This document shows, in pieces, positions 16,415-24,731 of a stretch of DNA of 42,098 nucleotides. Under the pieces are notes generated by a model. It saw only the letters and a program-made list of their open reading frames with translations. It made no database searches and was not told where the DNA came from. How positions within the stretch are numbered: the stretch's first letter is position 1; each line of letters opens with the position of its first letter. Location: positions 1 to 42,098 of the forward strand of contig CAMOMI010000004.1 in assembly GCA_946619755.1 (NCBI GenBank). Direction: 5' to 3'. The translations under genes and the position numbers were made by a program. Origin of the DNA: an uncultured Clostridia bacterium. Lineage in GTDB: Bacteria; Bacillota_I; Bacilli_A; RF39; UBA660.

Positions 16415-17302
16415 TTTAAAATCCCATTTAGGAATAAAACTATCACTTTGCGTTTTACCATCTTGAATAAAGGCATGCCTAATACCAATATTCCATGCAT
16501 AGTCAATAACATCATTATAGACTAAATCACTAACTGTTTCATTTAACTCAGAATATTTACAATCTCTAACTGGTGTATATTGATTCATTATACTAATATA
16601 TATCTTGTTTTTATATTCATCATATAAATATTTAAGTATTTTTTTAGAATCATCTTCCTTTTTAGGAATAATTAAATGTCTCACAATAACCCCACTAATA
16701 ATATTTCCATCTTTATCAAAAATACATTTTGGCTTTTGCCTAACCATTTCTTTTATAGATTCTGTTGCATATTTAAAATAATCCTTACATAGTGAATATT
16801 TAATTGCTAATTCATTGCTATAATACTTAAAATCAGGCAAATAAACGTCAATAATACCATCTAACATTTTAATTGTATCGACAGTCTCATAACCACTTGA
16901 ATTATATACAATTGGAATACATAACCCTCTACTTTTAGCTAGTTTTAATCCTTCAATTATTAAAGGAATATAATGCGTTGGTGTAACTAAATTAATATTA
17001 GTTGCTCCTTTTTCTTGTAAATCAAGACATACATCACTAAATCTTTGGATATCTATCTCTACCCCATTTCCCTCTTCACTTATATAATAGTTTTGACAAT
17101 AAAGACACCTCAAATTACAATTACTAAAAAAGATAGTACCAGATCCTTTTTTGCCTGTAATTGGAGGCTCTTCCCACATATGTAAATATGCTTTAGCAAT
17201 TTTAATTTTATTCCCTGCCCTACATACTCCTAATTGTCCTTTATTTCTATTTACTAAACAATTTCTAGGACATATTTTACACTTATCTAATAATTGATTC
17301 AT
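16412..17302 (-). CDS. radical SAM protein, PflX-like
   Basis: This 296-residue protein is related to PflX/pyruvate formate-lyase activating enzymes (the COG1313 type). It has N-terminal cysteines in CKICPRNC and GVCRAG, the radical SAM cluster motif NCNLRCLYCQN (about 62-69), NLVTPTHYIP and, near the end, MNQYTPVRDC. The substrate of this branch is not established. The track start is a GTG that would lie upstream of the likely promoter. I use the ATG at 17302 because an extended -10 box (TGGTAGAAT, 17320-17328) and a partial ribosome binding site (AAGTGATG) fit it. It is divergent from ysxC. Confidence 0.85.
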   Translation of the reverse strand: MNQLLDKCKICPRNCLVNRNKGQLGVCRAGNKIKIAKAYLHMWEEPPITGKKGSGTIFFSNCNLRCLYCQNYYISEEGNGVEIDIQRFSDVCLDLQEKGATNINLVTPTHYIPLIIEGLKLAKSRGLCIPIVYNSSGYETVDTIKMLDGIIDVYLPDFKYYSNELAIKYSLCKDYFKYATESIKEMVRQKPKCIFDKDGNIISGVIVRHLIIPKKEDDSKKILKYLYDEYKNKIYISIMNQYTPVRDCKYSELNETVSDLVYNDVIDYAWNIGIRHAFIQDGKTQSDSFIPKWDFK

Positions 17303-17333
17303 ACACATCACTTGAATGTATTCTACCACATAT

Positions 17334-17362
17334 TTGCTAATTTTTAAAATATTTGCTATAAT
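17334..17362 (+). promoter_or_regulatory. promoter of the ysxC-der operon
   Basis: TTGCTA (17334-17339), a 17-base spacer and TATAAT (17357-17362) lie 16 bases before the GTG start of ysxC. This also shows that the track start at 17316 cannot be used. Confidence 0.7.
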
Positions 17363-17378
17363 TATATTGGTGATTTGT

Positions 17379-17966
17379 GTGAAAATTTTAGATGTAAAAT
17401 TAGTTATATCTGCTGTAAGACAAAGTCAATTCCCAGAAGACAATAAAAATGAACTATTATTGGTAGGTAGATCAAATGTTGGAAAAAGTAGTTTTATTAA
17501 TGCGTTAATTAATCGTAAAAATTTTGCTAGAACATCAGCCAAGCCTGGCAAAACTCAAACACTAAATTTTTATCTAATTAATGATTTCTTTTACCTAGTT
17601 GATGCCCCAGGATATGGCTTTGCTAGTGTGAATAAACAATTAAAAGAAAAATTTGGTCTAATTATGGAAAGCTATCTTGAAGAAAGAAAAAACTTAAAGA
17701 TGGTCTTTATGCTAGTTGATTTTAGGCACAAACCAACGGAAGATGATATTCTGATGTACAATTACTTAAAACACTATAATATTCCAGTAACTTTAATCTG
17801 TACTAAAGTAGATAAAGTTAGTCGTAATCAACATGAAAAGCAAATTAGTTTAATTTCTAAAACGCTCGATATTAATAAAGAAGACTTGATTTTATTCTCA
17901 AGCGTAACTAAAATGGGCAAACAAGAAGTTTATAATAAACTAATTGAAGTATTAGATATAAATTAA
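17379..17966 (+). CDS. ysxC: ribosome biogenesis GTPase YsxC/EngB
   Basis: YsxC is a TrmE-Era-type GTPase needed for assembly of the large ribosomal subunit. The 195-residue protein shows G1 GRSNVGKSS, G3 DAPGYG, G4 CTKVDK and G5 FSSVTK, plus the SAKPGKTQTLNFY switch I. The track start would add 21 hydrophobic residues encoded by promoter DNA. I choose the GTG at 17379 because GGTGAT lies four bases upstream and the resulting KILDVKLVISAVRQSQFPED matches the usual N-terminus of the family. It is followed 22 bases later by der. Confidence 0.95.
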   Translation: MKILDVKLVISAVRQSQFPEDNKNELLLVGRSNVGKSSFINALINRKNFARTSAKPGKTQTLNFYLINDFFYLVDAPGYGFASVNKQLKEKFGLIMESYLEERKNLKMVFMLVDFRHKPTEDDILMYNYLKHYNIPVTLICTKVDKVSRNQHEKQISLISKTLDINKEDLILFSSVTKMGKQEVYNKLIEVLDIN

Positions 17967-17988
17967 TAAAATAAAAGGAGGTACGGTT

Positions 17989-19299
17989 ATGAAAATGCCA
18001 ACAGTTGCCATTGTCGGTCGCCCTAATGTTGGAAAATCAACCATTTTTAATAAATTAGTTGGTAAAAAAATCTCAATTATTGAAGACACACCAGGCGTAA
18101 CGAGAGACAGAATTTATGGCGATGTAACATATAAAAATTATAAATTCCATTTAATTGATACTGGCGGTATTGATTTAGGTAATGAAGATTTTAACAAAGA
18201 AATAATTATTCAAGCAACACTTGCTATTGATGAAGCAGATGTTATTGTCTTTATTATTGATGGTAAAGAAGAATTAAATCGTAATGATTTTGTTATTCGT
18301 GATATGCTTATGAAAACTAATAAGAAGATAATTTTAGCTGCTAATAAAATAGATAATGAAAAACGTAAGAATGACATTTATAACTATTATGAATTAGGCT
18401 TTGAAAATATCATTCCAATTAGTGGTGAACATAATCTTGGGATAACTGACTTATTAGATGAAATAACTAAGGATTTTTCTCCATATGAAAGAGAAGACTT
18501 ACAAGATAATAAAATAAAGTTCTGTGTAATTGGTAGACCAAACGTAGGAAAGAGTAGTCTTGTAAATGCTATTGTTATGGAAGAAAAATCAATTGTATCA
18601 GACATAGCTGGAACTACAAGAGATGCTATTGATACTCCATTTACATATGATAAAGAAGAGTATGTTATTATTGATACTGCTGGTATTCGTAAAAGTGGTA
18701 AAATATATGAAAATATTGAAAAATATAGCGTAATTAGGGCCATGAAAGCCATTGAAAGAAGTAATGTCTGTGTTGTAGTTATCAATGCTGAAGAAGGTAT
18801 TATTGAACATGATAAACATATTGCATCCTATGCCCTTGAAGCTGGTAAACCAATTGTTTTGGTAGTAAACAAATGGGATACGATGAAAGATATGACAATT
18901 GCCGAATACACAAAATTAATGCGAAATGAATTTCAATTCTTATCGTATGTTCCCATCGTCTTTTTATCAGCAAAAACTAAAAAAAGAATTCATACACTAA
19001 TGCCCGAAATAAAAAAAGTATATGATAATTCTAAAAAAGAGATAAAAACAAGTATCTTAAATAATGTAATAAGAGATGCAGTTATATTAAATCAGCCACC
19101 ATCATACAAAGGGAAACGATTAAAAATATATTTTGTCTCTCAAAATGGCACGATGCCACCACGTTTTGTCTTTAATGTCAATAGTAAAGGACTAGTACAT
19201 TTCTCATATGAAAGATATCTTGAAAATAAAATTAGAGAATCCTTTGATTTTGAAGGCACTCCAATAATAATTGAATTTAAGAATAGGACAGAAACATAA
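17989..19299 (+). CDS. der: ribosome biogenesis GTPase Der/EngA
   Basis: Der has two GTPase domains in tandem and a C-terminal KH-like domain, and acts in 50S subunit assembly. Both domains are intact in the 436-residue product: GRPNVGKST and DTGGID with NKID in the first, and GRPNVGKSS, DTAGIR and NKWD in the second. The KH-like part holds PPSYKGKRLKIYFVSQ and PPRFVFNVN. AAAGGAGG precedes the ATG. The stop overlaps the next gene by one base. Pairing with ysxC places two 50S-assembly GTPases under one promoter. Confidence 0.97.
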   Translation: MKMPTVAIVGRPNVGKSTIFNKLVGKKISIIEDTPGVTRDRIYGDVTYKNYKFHLIDTGGIDLGNEDFNKEIIIQATLAIDEADVIVFIIDGKEELNRNDFVIRDMLMKTNKKIILAANKIDNEKRKNDIYNYYELGFENIIPISGEHNLGITDLLDEITKDFSPYEREDLQDNKIKFCVIGRPNVGKSSLVNAIVMEEKSIVSDIAGTTRDAIDTPFTYDKEEYVIIDTAGIRKSGKIYENIEKYSVIRAMKAIERSNVCVVVINAEEGIIEHDKHIASYALEAGKPIVLVVNKWDTMKDMTIAEYTKLMRNEFQFLSYVPIVFLSAKTKKRIHTLMPEIKKVYDNSKKEIKTSILNNVIRDAVILNQPPSYKGKRLKIYFVSQNGTMPPRFVFNVNSKGLVHFSYERYLENKIRESFDFEGTPIIIEFKNRTET

Positions 19300-19808
19300 T
19301 GAAATATAACAAAGAGGTAATCGAATTTTTCAAAAAGCACAACATGTATGATATAAATGTTTTTGATTACTTACAAGCAAATAGTAACATGATTGACTAT
19401 CAATTTCCAGAAGAAAGATGCTTGATTGGTTGCATTTACATTCAAGATAAGAATGGTATTTTAAAAAGATTAATTATTAATATTCCATATGTTTATGATG
19501 AAGAAACAATGTTAATTAATATTCATGAAATAACTCACGGTATAGAAAACTATTTTAAACTAGGTAAAAAGTTTCGAAAAGATATTACTATCGAAACTTT
19601 GCCAATGCTTTTTGAAAAAATATATATTTTAGAACATCCATCTGAAAAATTAGAAAAATATGCCAATTATCTTGATGAATTGGCAGCCTCAAATGATAAA
19701 GAATATGGCTTTGCACTTAAAGTAAGAAATGAATTATTAGCTGCATATAATGGCGATTTAAAAAAGACAAAAAGATTAATAAAAAAATTAAAAAGAAAAT
19801 ATAGCTAG
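19299..19808 (+). CDS. putative small zinc metallopeptidase (HEITH)
   Basis: This 169-residue soluble protein has a zincin-like motif NIHEITHGIENYF (His 76, Glu 77, His 80) and, about 20 residues later, ETLPMLFE, which could supply a third zinc ligand in the gluzincin pattern. The rest is helical with a lysine-rich tail. I do not recognise a named family, so peptidase activity is inferred from the motif. Its ATG overlaps the der stop (TAATG), making it translationally coupled to a ribosome-assembly GTPase. A strong terminator follows. Confidence 0.7.
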   Translation: MKYNKEVIEFFKKHNMYDINVFDYLQANSNMIDYQFPEERCLIGCIYIQDKNGILKRLIINIPYVYDEETMLINIHEITHGIENYFKLGKKFRKDITIETLPMLFEKIYILEHPSEKLEKYANYLDELAASNDKEYGFALKVRNELLAAYNGDLKKTKRLIKKLKRKYS

Positions 19809-19826
19809 CATCCGCTAGCTTTTTTC
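19803..19826 (+). terminator. terminator of the ysxC-der operon
   Basis: AGCTAGC and GCTAGCT pair around ATCC, followed by a T run. The hairpin overlaps the stop codon of the zincin gene. Confidence 0.9.
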
Positions 19827-19859
19827 TTTTTTTACATATAATAATATGAAGGGGGAATT

Positions 19860-20105
19860 ATGGGATTTTCAGATAACTTTTTTAAAAAAATAGAGAATAA
19901 GACACATGTTGATAAAGACACAATTTTAAACCTTGCTAAAAAATTACAAAATGGTAATATGAAAGATGAACAAACATTAAAAGAAGTAATTAGCACATTA
20001 TCAGATATAACAGGTAAACCAGTTACTAAAGAACAAGAAAATAAAATAATAAGTACTGTGATGAATGACGGAGTACCACAAAATATTGACAAATATTATG
20101 AATAA
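19860..20105 (+). CDS. spoVIF: stage VI sporulation protein F-like
   Basis: This 81-residue protein resembles SpoVIF, a small late sporulation protein that helps coat assembly in Bacillus. It opens GFSDNFFKKIENKTHVDKD and continues ILNLAKKLQ, then a short DEQTLKEVIS helix and GKPVTKEQENKI, the usual order of conserved blocks. AGGGGG precedes the ATG. The only promoter-like element in the short gap is CATATAAT with no clear -35 box; this could be read by a sporulation sigma factor, which would fit, but this is inference. It is a single gene between the der operon and rpsF. Confidence 0.7.
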   Translation: MGFSDNFFKKIENKTHVDKDTILNLAKKLQNGNMKDEQTLKEVISTLSDITGKPVTKEQENKIISTVMNDGVPQNIDKYYE

Positions 20106-20117
20106 AACAAAAAAATC

Positions 20118-20146
20118 TTTACTTTAAAAAGAATCTTTGCTATAAT
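20118..20146 (+). promoter_or_regulatory. promoter of the rpsF operon
   Basis: TTTACT (20118-20123), a 17-base spacer and TATAAT (20141-20146) lie about 60 bases before rpsF. Confidence 0.75.
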
Positions 20147-20153
20147 ACTTGCT

Positions 20154-20181
20154 GAGCGAAAGCTCCTTGCCTGAATAAGGC
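20154..20181 (+). promoter_or_regulatory. structured leader upstream of rpsF, possible S6:S18 site
   Basis: Two short hairpins follow the start of transcription: GAGC-GAAA-GCTC (a tetraloop hairpin) and GCCT-GAATA-AGGC, then AAGGAGGTG before rpsF. In many bacteria the rpsF leader binds the S6:S18 complex and represses the operon. A conserved S6:S18 motif could not be confirmed by eye. Confidence 0.45.
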
Positions 20182-20206
20182 CATTAGACCATAAGGAGGT
20201 GTATGT

Positions 20207-20497
20207 ATGAGAAAATATGAAATTATGTTCATAGTAAAACCTGATTTAGAAGAAAAGGCTGTTAAAGAAACTGTTAAAAGATTAGAAAAAACATTAACAG
20301 ATAATAAAGCAGTAATTACTTTATCCAAAGAATTAGGCAGTAAAGAATTCGCATATGAAATAAAAGGATTCAAATCTGGCTTCTACTATTTATATAACAT
20401 TGATTCAAATACTGATGCTGCTGTTAAAGAATTTGACCGTATCGCATCAATCGATGAAAATATTGTTAGACATTTAATATTAAATATCGAAAAGTAG
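20207..20497 (+). CDS. rpsF: 30S ribosomal protein S6
   Basis: S6 binds 16S rRNA together with S18 in the platform of the small subunit. The 96-residue product begins RKYEIMFIVKPDLEEK and includes the strand GSKEFAYEIKGFKSGFYYLY and VRHLILNIEK, as expected for a full-length S6. AAGGAGGTG precedes the ATG. It heads the rpsF-ssb-rpsR operon with an intergenic gap of eight bases to ssb. Confidence 0.97.
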   Translation: MRKYEIMFIVKPDLEEKAVKETVKRLEKTLTDNKAVITLSKELGSKEFAYEIKGFKSGFYYLYNIDSNTDAAVKEFDRIASIDENIVRHLILNIEK

Positions 20498-20505
20498 GAG
20501 GAAAA

Positions 20506-20970
20506 ATGAATAGAGTATTTTTAATTGGTAGATTATCTAGAGATCCAGAATTAAGACACACAACAAGTGGTATGGCAGTATGCCAAATTAATGTTGCTGT
20601 AAGTCGTAGAACTGGTGCTGGCAGAGACCCAGAAACCGATTTTATAAATGTAGTTGTTTGGGATAAACAAGCTGAAAACGTATCTAGATATCTAGCTAAA
20701 GGAAGACAAGTAGCTGTTGAAGGAAGAATTCAAACAAGAAGCTACGATAATGCTGAAGGTAAGAAAACATATGTCACTGAAGTAGTTGCCAATAATGTTG
20801 AATTTTTAGGATCAGCTTCAGATAATAATCAGAAAAGCACAAGTTCCAATGAAAATCCATTTGATTTTGAAACTCCTAATGAGGAACCTGTTACAACTTC
20901 TGTAGATGATGATCCATTTGCAAGCTTTGGCGAAAAAGTAGAAATAAGTGATAATGATTTACCTTTCTAA
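20506..20970 (+). CDS. ssb: single-stranded DNA-binding protein
   Basis: SSB coats single-stranded DNA in replication and repair. The 154-residue protein has an OB-fold (MNRVFLIGRLSRDPELRHT to about residue 105), a flexible Asn/Ser/Thr-rich linker and the acidic tip SDNDLPF, which recruits partner proteins. AGGAGG precedes the ATG. It lies between rpsF and rpsR, the standard Firmicutes order. Confidence 0.97.
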   Translation: MNRVFLIGRLSRDPELRHTTSGMAVCQINVAVSRRTGAGRDPETDFINVVVWDKQAENVSRYLAKGRQVAVEGRIQTRSYDNAEGKKTYVTEVVANNVEFLGSASDNNQKSTSSNENPFDFETPNEEPVTTSVDDDPFASFGEKVEISDNDLPF

Positions 20971-20986
20971 AAAAGGAGGAATGAAC

Positions 20987-21205
20987 ATGGCAGAATTTCG
21001 TAAAAAAAGAAAAAAAGTATGTTATATGTGCATGGGAAAACCAGTTGATTATAAAGATATAAATGTTATTACAAAATATATAAATGATAGTGGTAAAATA
21101 CTACCAAGAAGATTTACTGGTACTTGCGCTCGTCATCAAAGACATGTAGCAGAACAAGTAAAATTAGCAAGATTCATGGGCTTTATACCATATACAACAA
21201 AATAG
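20987..21205 (+). CDS. rpsR: 30S ribosomal protein S18
   Basis: S18 pairs with S6 on the small subunit. The 72-residue product reads [20 protein letters not shown], then [22 protein letters not shown] and the RNA-binding [25 protein letters not shown] pair near the N-terminus could bind zinc, as in zinc-type S18 proteins. The track start adds 13 residues that overlap ssb; the ATG at 20987 has AAGGAGG seven bases upstream and is used. Confidence 0.96.
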   Translation: MAEFRKKRKKVCYMCMGKPVDYKDINVITKYINDSGKILPRRFTGTCARHQRHVAEQVKLARFMGFIPYTTK

Positions 21206-21227
21206 ATATCTTTTTATCTATTTTTTT
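21200..21227 (+). terminator. terminator between rpsR and rplI
   Basis: AAATAGAT and ATCTATTT pair around an eight-base loop, followed by four more T residues. It begins at the rpsR stop, only 25 bases before rplI, so it may lower rather than abolish rplI transcription. Confidence 0.65.
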
Positions 21228-21251
21228 GATAAAAGAAAGGGTAGGAATAAT

Positions 21252-21695
21252 ATGAAAGTAATATTTATTAAAGATTTAAAAAAACAAGGAAAAGTAGATG
21301 AAATTAAAGAAGTATCAGATGGCTATGCAACAAATTTCTTAATTAAAAATGGTTATGCTGTTAAGTATACCAAAGAAAGCAATAATCGCTTAAATGAAGA
21401 TATTAAAAACAGAGAATTAAAAGAAGCCGCTGATGTTAAAGAAGCTACCAATATCAAAAATAAACTAGAAAAAGAAACAATTATATTCAAAGTTAAAACA
21501 GGTAAAGAAGGTAAAGTATTTGGTAATATATCTACAAAACAGATTGAAGAGAAATTAAAAGAATCAAACTATAATATCGATAAAAAGAAAATTATTATTG
21601 ATAATCCAATTAATAGTTTAGGCGTTCATAATATAAAAATTATCCTACATAAAAAAGTTGAGGCTAACTTAAAAATTATCTTAAAAGAGCAATAA
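21252..21695 (+). CDS. rplI: 50S ribosomal protein L9
   Basis: L9 binds 23S rRNA near the L1 stalk. The 147-residue protein has the N-terminal domain [20 protein letters not shown] with the [13 protein letters not shown] loop, a long connecting helix and a C-terminal domain with [14 protein letters not shown]. The length is normal. GGGTAGGA precedes the ATG. I find no separate strong promoter in the gap after rpsR, so it likely depends on read-through of the terminator there. Confidence 0.96.
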   Translation: MKVIFIKDLKKQGKVDEIKEVSDGYATNFLIKNGYAVKYTKESNNRLNEDIKNRELKEAADVKEATNIKNKLEKETIIFKVKTGKEGKVFGNISTKQIEEKLKESNYNIDKKKIIIDNPINSLGVHNIKIILHKKVEANLKIILKEQ

Positions 21696-21700
21696 TCTAA

Positions 21701-21725
21701 AAAGAAACAAAATGTTTCTTTTTTT
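21701..21725 (+). terminator. terminator after rplI
   Basis: AAAGAAAC and GTTTCTTT pair around AAAAT, followed by four further T residues. Confidence 0.85.
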
Positions 21726-21736
21726 CTTCCTTATTA

Positions 21737-21765
21737 TTGAAATTTATTCTATGTTCTTGTATAAT
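21737..21765 (+). promoter_or_regulatory. promoter of the dnaB operon
   Basis: TTGAAA (21737-21742), a 17-base spacer and TATAAT (21760-21765) lie 46 bases before the start codon. Confidence 0.8.
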
Positions 21766-21811
21766 TAATTACAAGAAGTTAAGCGTATTATGACATAAAG
21801 CAGGTGATAAA

Positions 21812-23158
21812 ATGAACAAAGGATTGCCCCATAATATCGATGCAGAAAAAGCTTTAATTGGATCTATGTTTTGGTCAATTTCATCGCTTCAAAAAGGTTG
21901 CGAAGAAGTAGAAAAAGAGTTCTTTTATTTAGAAAGTAATGCCAAAATATTTGAAGTTATTAAAGACTTATATAGTTTCCACAATCCTGTTGATGTTAAT
22001 ACAGTTACAACAGAACTTGTTGATAGAAAACTATTAAACCAAGTGGGCGGTGTTGAGTATCTATCAGAAGTAATTAATAGTGTGGCTACCGGGGCTAATA
22101 TTGAATATTACATTAATACTGTTATTAATAATTATACTCTAAGAAAACTAATAGAAACGGCAACAACAATTGAAAAGAATGCTTATGATGAGTCAATTGA
22201 TGTTAGTGAAGCAGTTGAATTTGCCGAAAGAGAAATATTAAACGTTGGTAAAACGAGAAGAACAACTGAATTCCGAAAGATAGGTGACGTTCTAACTAAA
22301 ACACAGGATGATATTGAAATGCTTGTTAAAAACAAAGGACGTATTACTGGACTTACCACTGGTTTGAGAGATTTAGATAGTGTTACAGAAGGATTGCATC
22401 CTACCCAATTAATAATAATTGCCGCTCGTCCAGCTGTAGGTAAAACTGCTTTTGCCCTTAATATAGCGGTATCTGCAGCCAAAGCAACCAAGAAAAATAT
22501 TGCTATCTTTTCCCTTGAAATGCCAGCTGAACAATTAGTTATGAGAATGATTAGTTCATTAGGTCAAGTAGACAGTAAAAAACTTCAAACAGGACGTTTA
22601 GAAAACGAAGATTATCGAAGAATTAATGAAGCTGTCAGTCAATTGTCGGATACAAATATCTATTTCCATGATGGATCATCTACTAGTGCTAGTGAAATTC
22701 AAGCAAAGTGCCGACGACTTGCCACTCAAGGAGAAGGTTTAGGATTAGTTGTTATCGATTACTTACAATTAGTTGATGCTTCAAGCAAATATGCTGGCGC
22801 TAGACAACAAGAAATTTCTGAAATATCAAGAAAACTCAAGACTATGGCACTTGAACTAAATGTTCCAGTAATTGCTTTGTCACAACTTTCAAGAAATGTT
22901 GAAAAAAGAGAAGATAAGCGCCCTGTATTAAGCGACTTACGTGAGTCTGGAGCAATTGAACAAGACGCCGATATAGTTGCCGCTTTACATGCTCCTGAAA
23001 CTGATGTACCTGTTACTGACGATTCAATTCCAACCCCAATTCAGTTGATTATTCTAAAACATCGCCAGGGACCAACAGCTACAATTGATATGTTATTTAA
23101 GAAAAAAACATCAACATTCTTATCTCTAAAAAAGGATGGTGGGACAAATGAAAACTAA
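21812..23158 (+). CDS. dnaB: replicative DNA helicase
   Basis: This is the hexameric helicase of the replication fork (called dnaC in Bacillus). The 448-residue protein has the N-terminal primase-interacting domain (LPHNIDAEKALIGSMF), a linker and the RecA-like ATPase with Walker A ARPAVGKTAFALN, LVVIDYLQLV as Walker B, and the SEISRKLKTMALELNVPVI and LSDLRESGAIEQDAD motifs. AGGTGA precedes the ATG. The next gene starts 11 bases before its stop, so the two are coupled. Confidence 0.97.
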   Translation: MNKGLPHNIDAEKALIGSMFWSISSLQKGCEEVEKEFFYLESNAKIFEVIKDLYSFHNPVDVNTVTTELVDRKLLNQVGGVEYLSEVINSVATGANIEYYINTVINNYTLRKLIETATTIEKNAYDESIDVSEAVEFAEREILNVGKTRRTTEFRKIGDVLTKTQDDIEMLVKNKGRITGLTTGLRDLDSVTEGLHPTQLIIIAARPAVGKTAFALNIAVSAAKATKKNIAIFSLEMPAEQLVMRMISSLGQVDSKKLQTGRLENEDYRRINEAVSQLSDTNIYFHDGSSTSASEIQAKCRRLATQGEGLGLVVIDYLQLVDASSKYAGARQQEISEISRKLKTMALELNVPVIALSQLSRNVEKREDKRPVLSDLRESGAIEQDADIVAALHAPETDVPVTDDSIPTPIQLIILKHRQGPTATIDMLFKKKTSTFLSLKKDGGTNEN

Positions 23159-24731
23159 ATGGTCAGTAAAGACTATTTTGGTTGTTATTTTAGCTATATT
23201 AAGTATCTTTCTTGTTGGCTTTAAATTAACAATTAATAAAAATCCACAAGTAGTATATAACGTATATCTTGAAGGTGAAAAAATAGGCGTTGTTAAATCT
23301 AAAGAAGAATTTGAAAATTATATTAATAAACAAGAAGAAAATTTAAAAAACAAATATAATGTTAGTAAAATTTATACTCCTAAAGGAGTTGAAATAAAAA
23401 AAGTTACTACCTACAACAATTCTTTTGACTCTAATGAAAAGATTTATAATCTTCTAGTTAAAGAACAAAACTTTACAATAAAAGGAACAGTTATTAATAT
23501 TGAAAAAGATATATCTAATGAAGATAATAAAGAAATAGAAACTGGTAGATTAAATCTTGATACTAAAAAGGATGAAGAAAAAGAAACTAAAAAGAAAATT
23601 ATAACAATTAATGTTACCAGTAAAGATATCTTTGATGAGGCAATTATTGACATTGTAAAGGCCTTTATTGATGAGAAAGAATATAATTCATTTATGGAAG
23701 GTACGCAAAGTCCGATAGTAGATACTGGTTCAATTATAGAAAGTATTTATTTAAAAGAAAATATTACCTACAAAGAGAGCTATATTGGTGTGGATGAAGA
23801 GATTTTTACTGACAAAGCACTTCTAACAAAGTATTTACTTTATGGTACAACCAAAGAGCAGAATACTTATACTGTTAAAGAAGGCGACACCATTGAAACA
23901 ATTGCTAATGCCAATAAGTTAAATACAAAAGAATTCTTAATAGCCAATCCGGAATTTACAAGCGCTAATAACTTGCTATATGCTTCTCAACAAGTAAATG
24001 TAGGATTAATTAATCCGATAATTAGTGTTGTTGTCGAAAAGCACGCTGTTGCTGAAGAAGTAGCAAAGTATTCGACTGAAATAAAATATGATAGTGAATT
24101 AGTAATTGGCTATTCATATACCGAAAGAGAAGGGGAAAATGGTTTAGATAAAGTAACAAGAAAATATCAGTACATAAACGGTCAAGTAGCCGATGTTGCG
24201 CTAGTTAATAGTGTTGAAATTAAACCACCTGTAAGTAAAATATTGGTTAAAGGAGAACGTTATGTTCCAAATGTAGCCGATTTATCTTACTGGGCATGGC
24301 CAACAAGTACCCCATACACTATAACAACTGGTTATGAGTATCGTTGGGGATCATTCCATGCAGCTATTGATATTTATGTAGGTTGGGGTTCAGCTGTTTA
24401 TGCTGCTAACAATGGAACCGTTGCCGCTGTTGGCAATAATTGTATCAGAGGTGATACATCATGTAATGGTGGCCGTGGTAATTATGTTATAATTAATCAT
24501 AATATTGGTGGTTACTATACTCAGTATATGCATTTAGCACAAGCATACGTAAAACCAGGCCAAGTAGTATCACGTGGACAAAGAATAGCTGCTATGGGTA
24601 ATACAGGTTATGTAGTTCCAACCCCATCATATGGATCAAATTCATATGCTGGAACACACCTAGACTTTGGAGTATGGATAGGCATGCCATATCAAGGTGG
24701 CAGTACTAGAAATCCATTTAGTCTATACTAA
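23148..24731 (+). CDS. membrane-anchored LysM-G5-M23 peptidoglycan endopeptidase
   Basis: This 527-residue protein has an N-terminal membrane helix (about 8-26), a long charged region, a LysM domain (YTVKEGDTIETIANANKLNT), a G5-like domain (VEKHAVAEEVAKYSTEIKYD to about residue 370) and a C-terminal M23/LytM domain. The zinc site is intact: HAAIDI for the first His and Asp, YMHL, and GTHLDFGV for the last His. It should cut peptide crosslinks in the wall. The track start is four codons too early; the ATG at 23148 has GGTGG upstream. It overlaps dnaB by 11 bases, and walJ overlaps its stop. Confidence 0.92.
   Translation: MKTKWSVKTILVVILAILSIFLVGFKLTINKNPQVVYNVYLEGEKIGVVKSKEEFENYINKQEENLKNKYNVSKIYTPKGVEIKKVTTYNNSFDSNEKIYNLLVKEQNFTIKGTVINIEKDISNEDNKEIETGRLNLDTKKDEEKETKKKIITINVTSKDIFDEAIIDIVKAFIDEKEYNSFMEGTQSPIVDTGSIIESIYLKENITYKESYIGVDEEIFTDKALLTKYLLYGTTKEQNTYTVKEGDTIETIANANKLNTKEFLIANPEFTSANNLLYASQQVNVGLINPIISVVVEKHAVAEEVAKYSTEIKYDSELVIGYSYTEREGENGLDKVTRKYQYINGQVADVALVNSVEIKPPVSKILVKGERYVPNVADLSYWAWPTSTPYTITTGYEYRWGSFHAAIDIYVGWGSAVYAANNGTVAAVGNNCIRGDTSCNGGRGNYVIINHNIGGYYTQYMHLAQAYVKPGQVVSRGQRIAAMGNTGYVVPTPSYGSNSYAGTHLDFGVWIGMPYQGGSTRNPFSLY

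Noticed and set aside
17316-17378. N-terminal hydrophobic extension of YsxC, as a membrane anchor
   Set aside because: These codons include the promoter of the gene; GGTGAT and the family N-terminus point to the GTG at 17379.
18387-18785. 132-residue minus-strand ORF within der
   Set aside because: It lies wholly inside der, which is a clear two-domain GTPase gene in the other direction.
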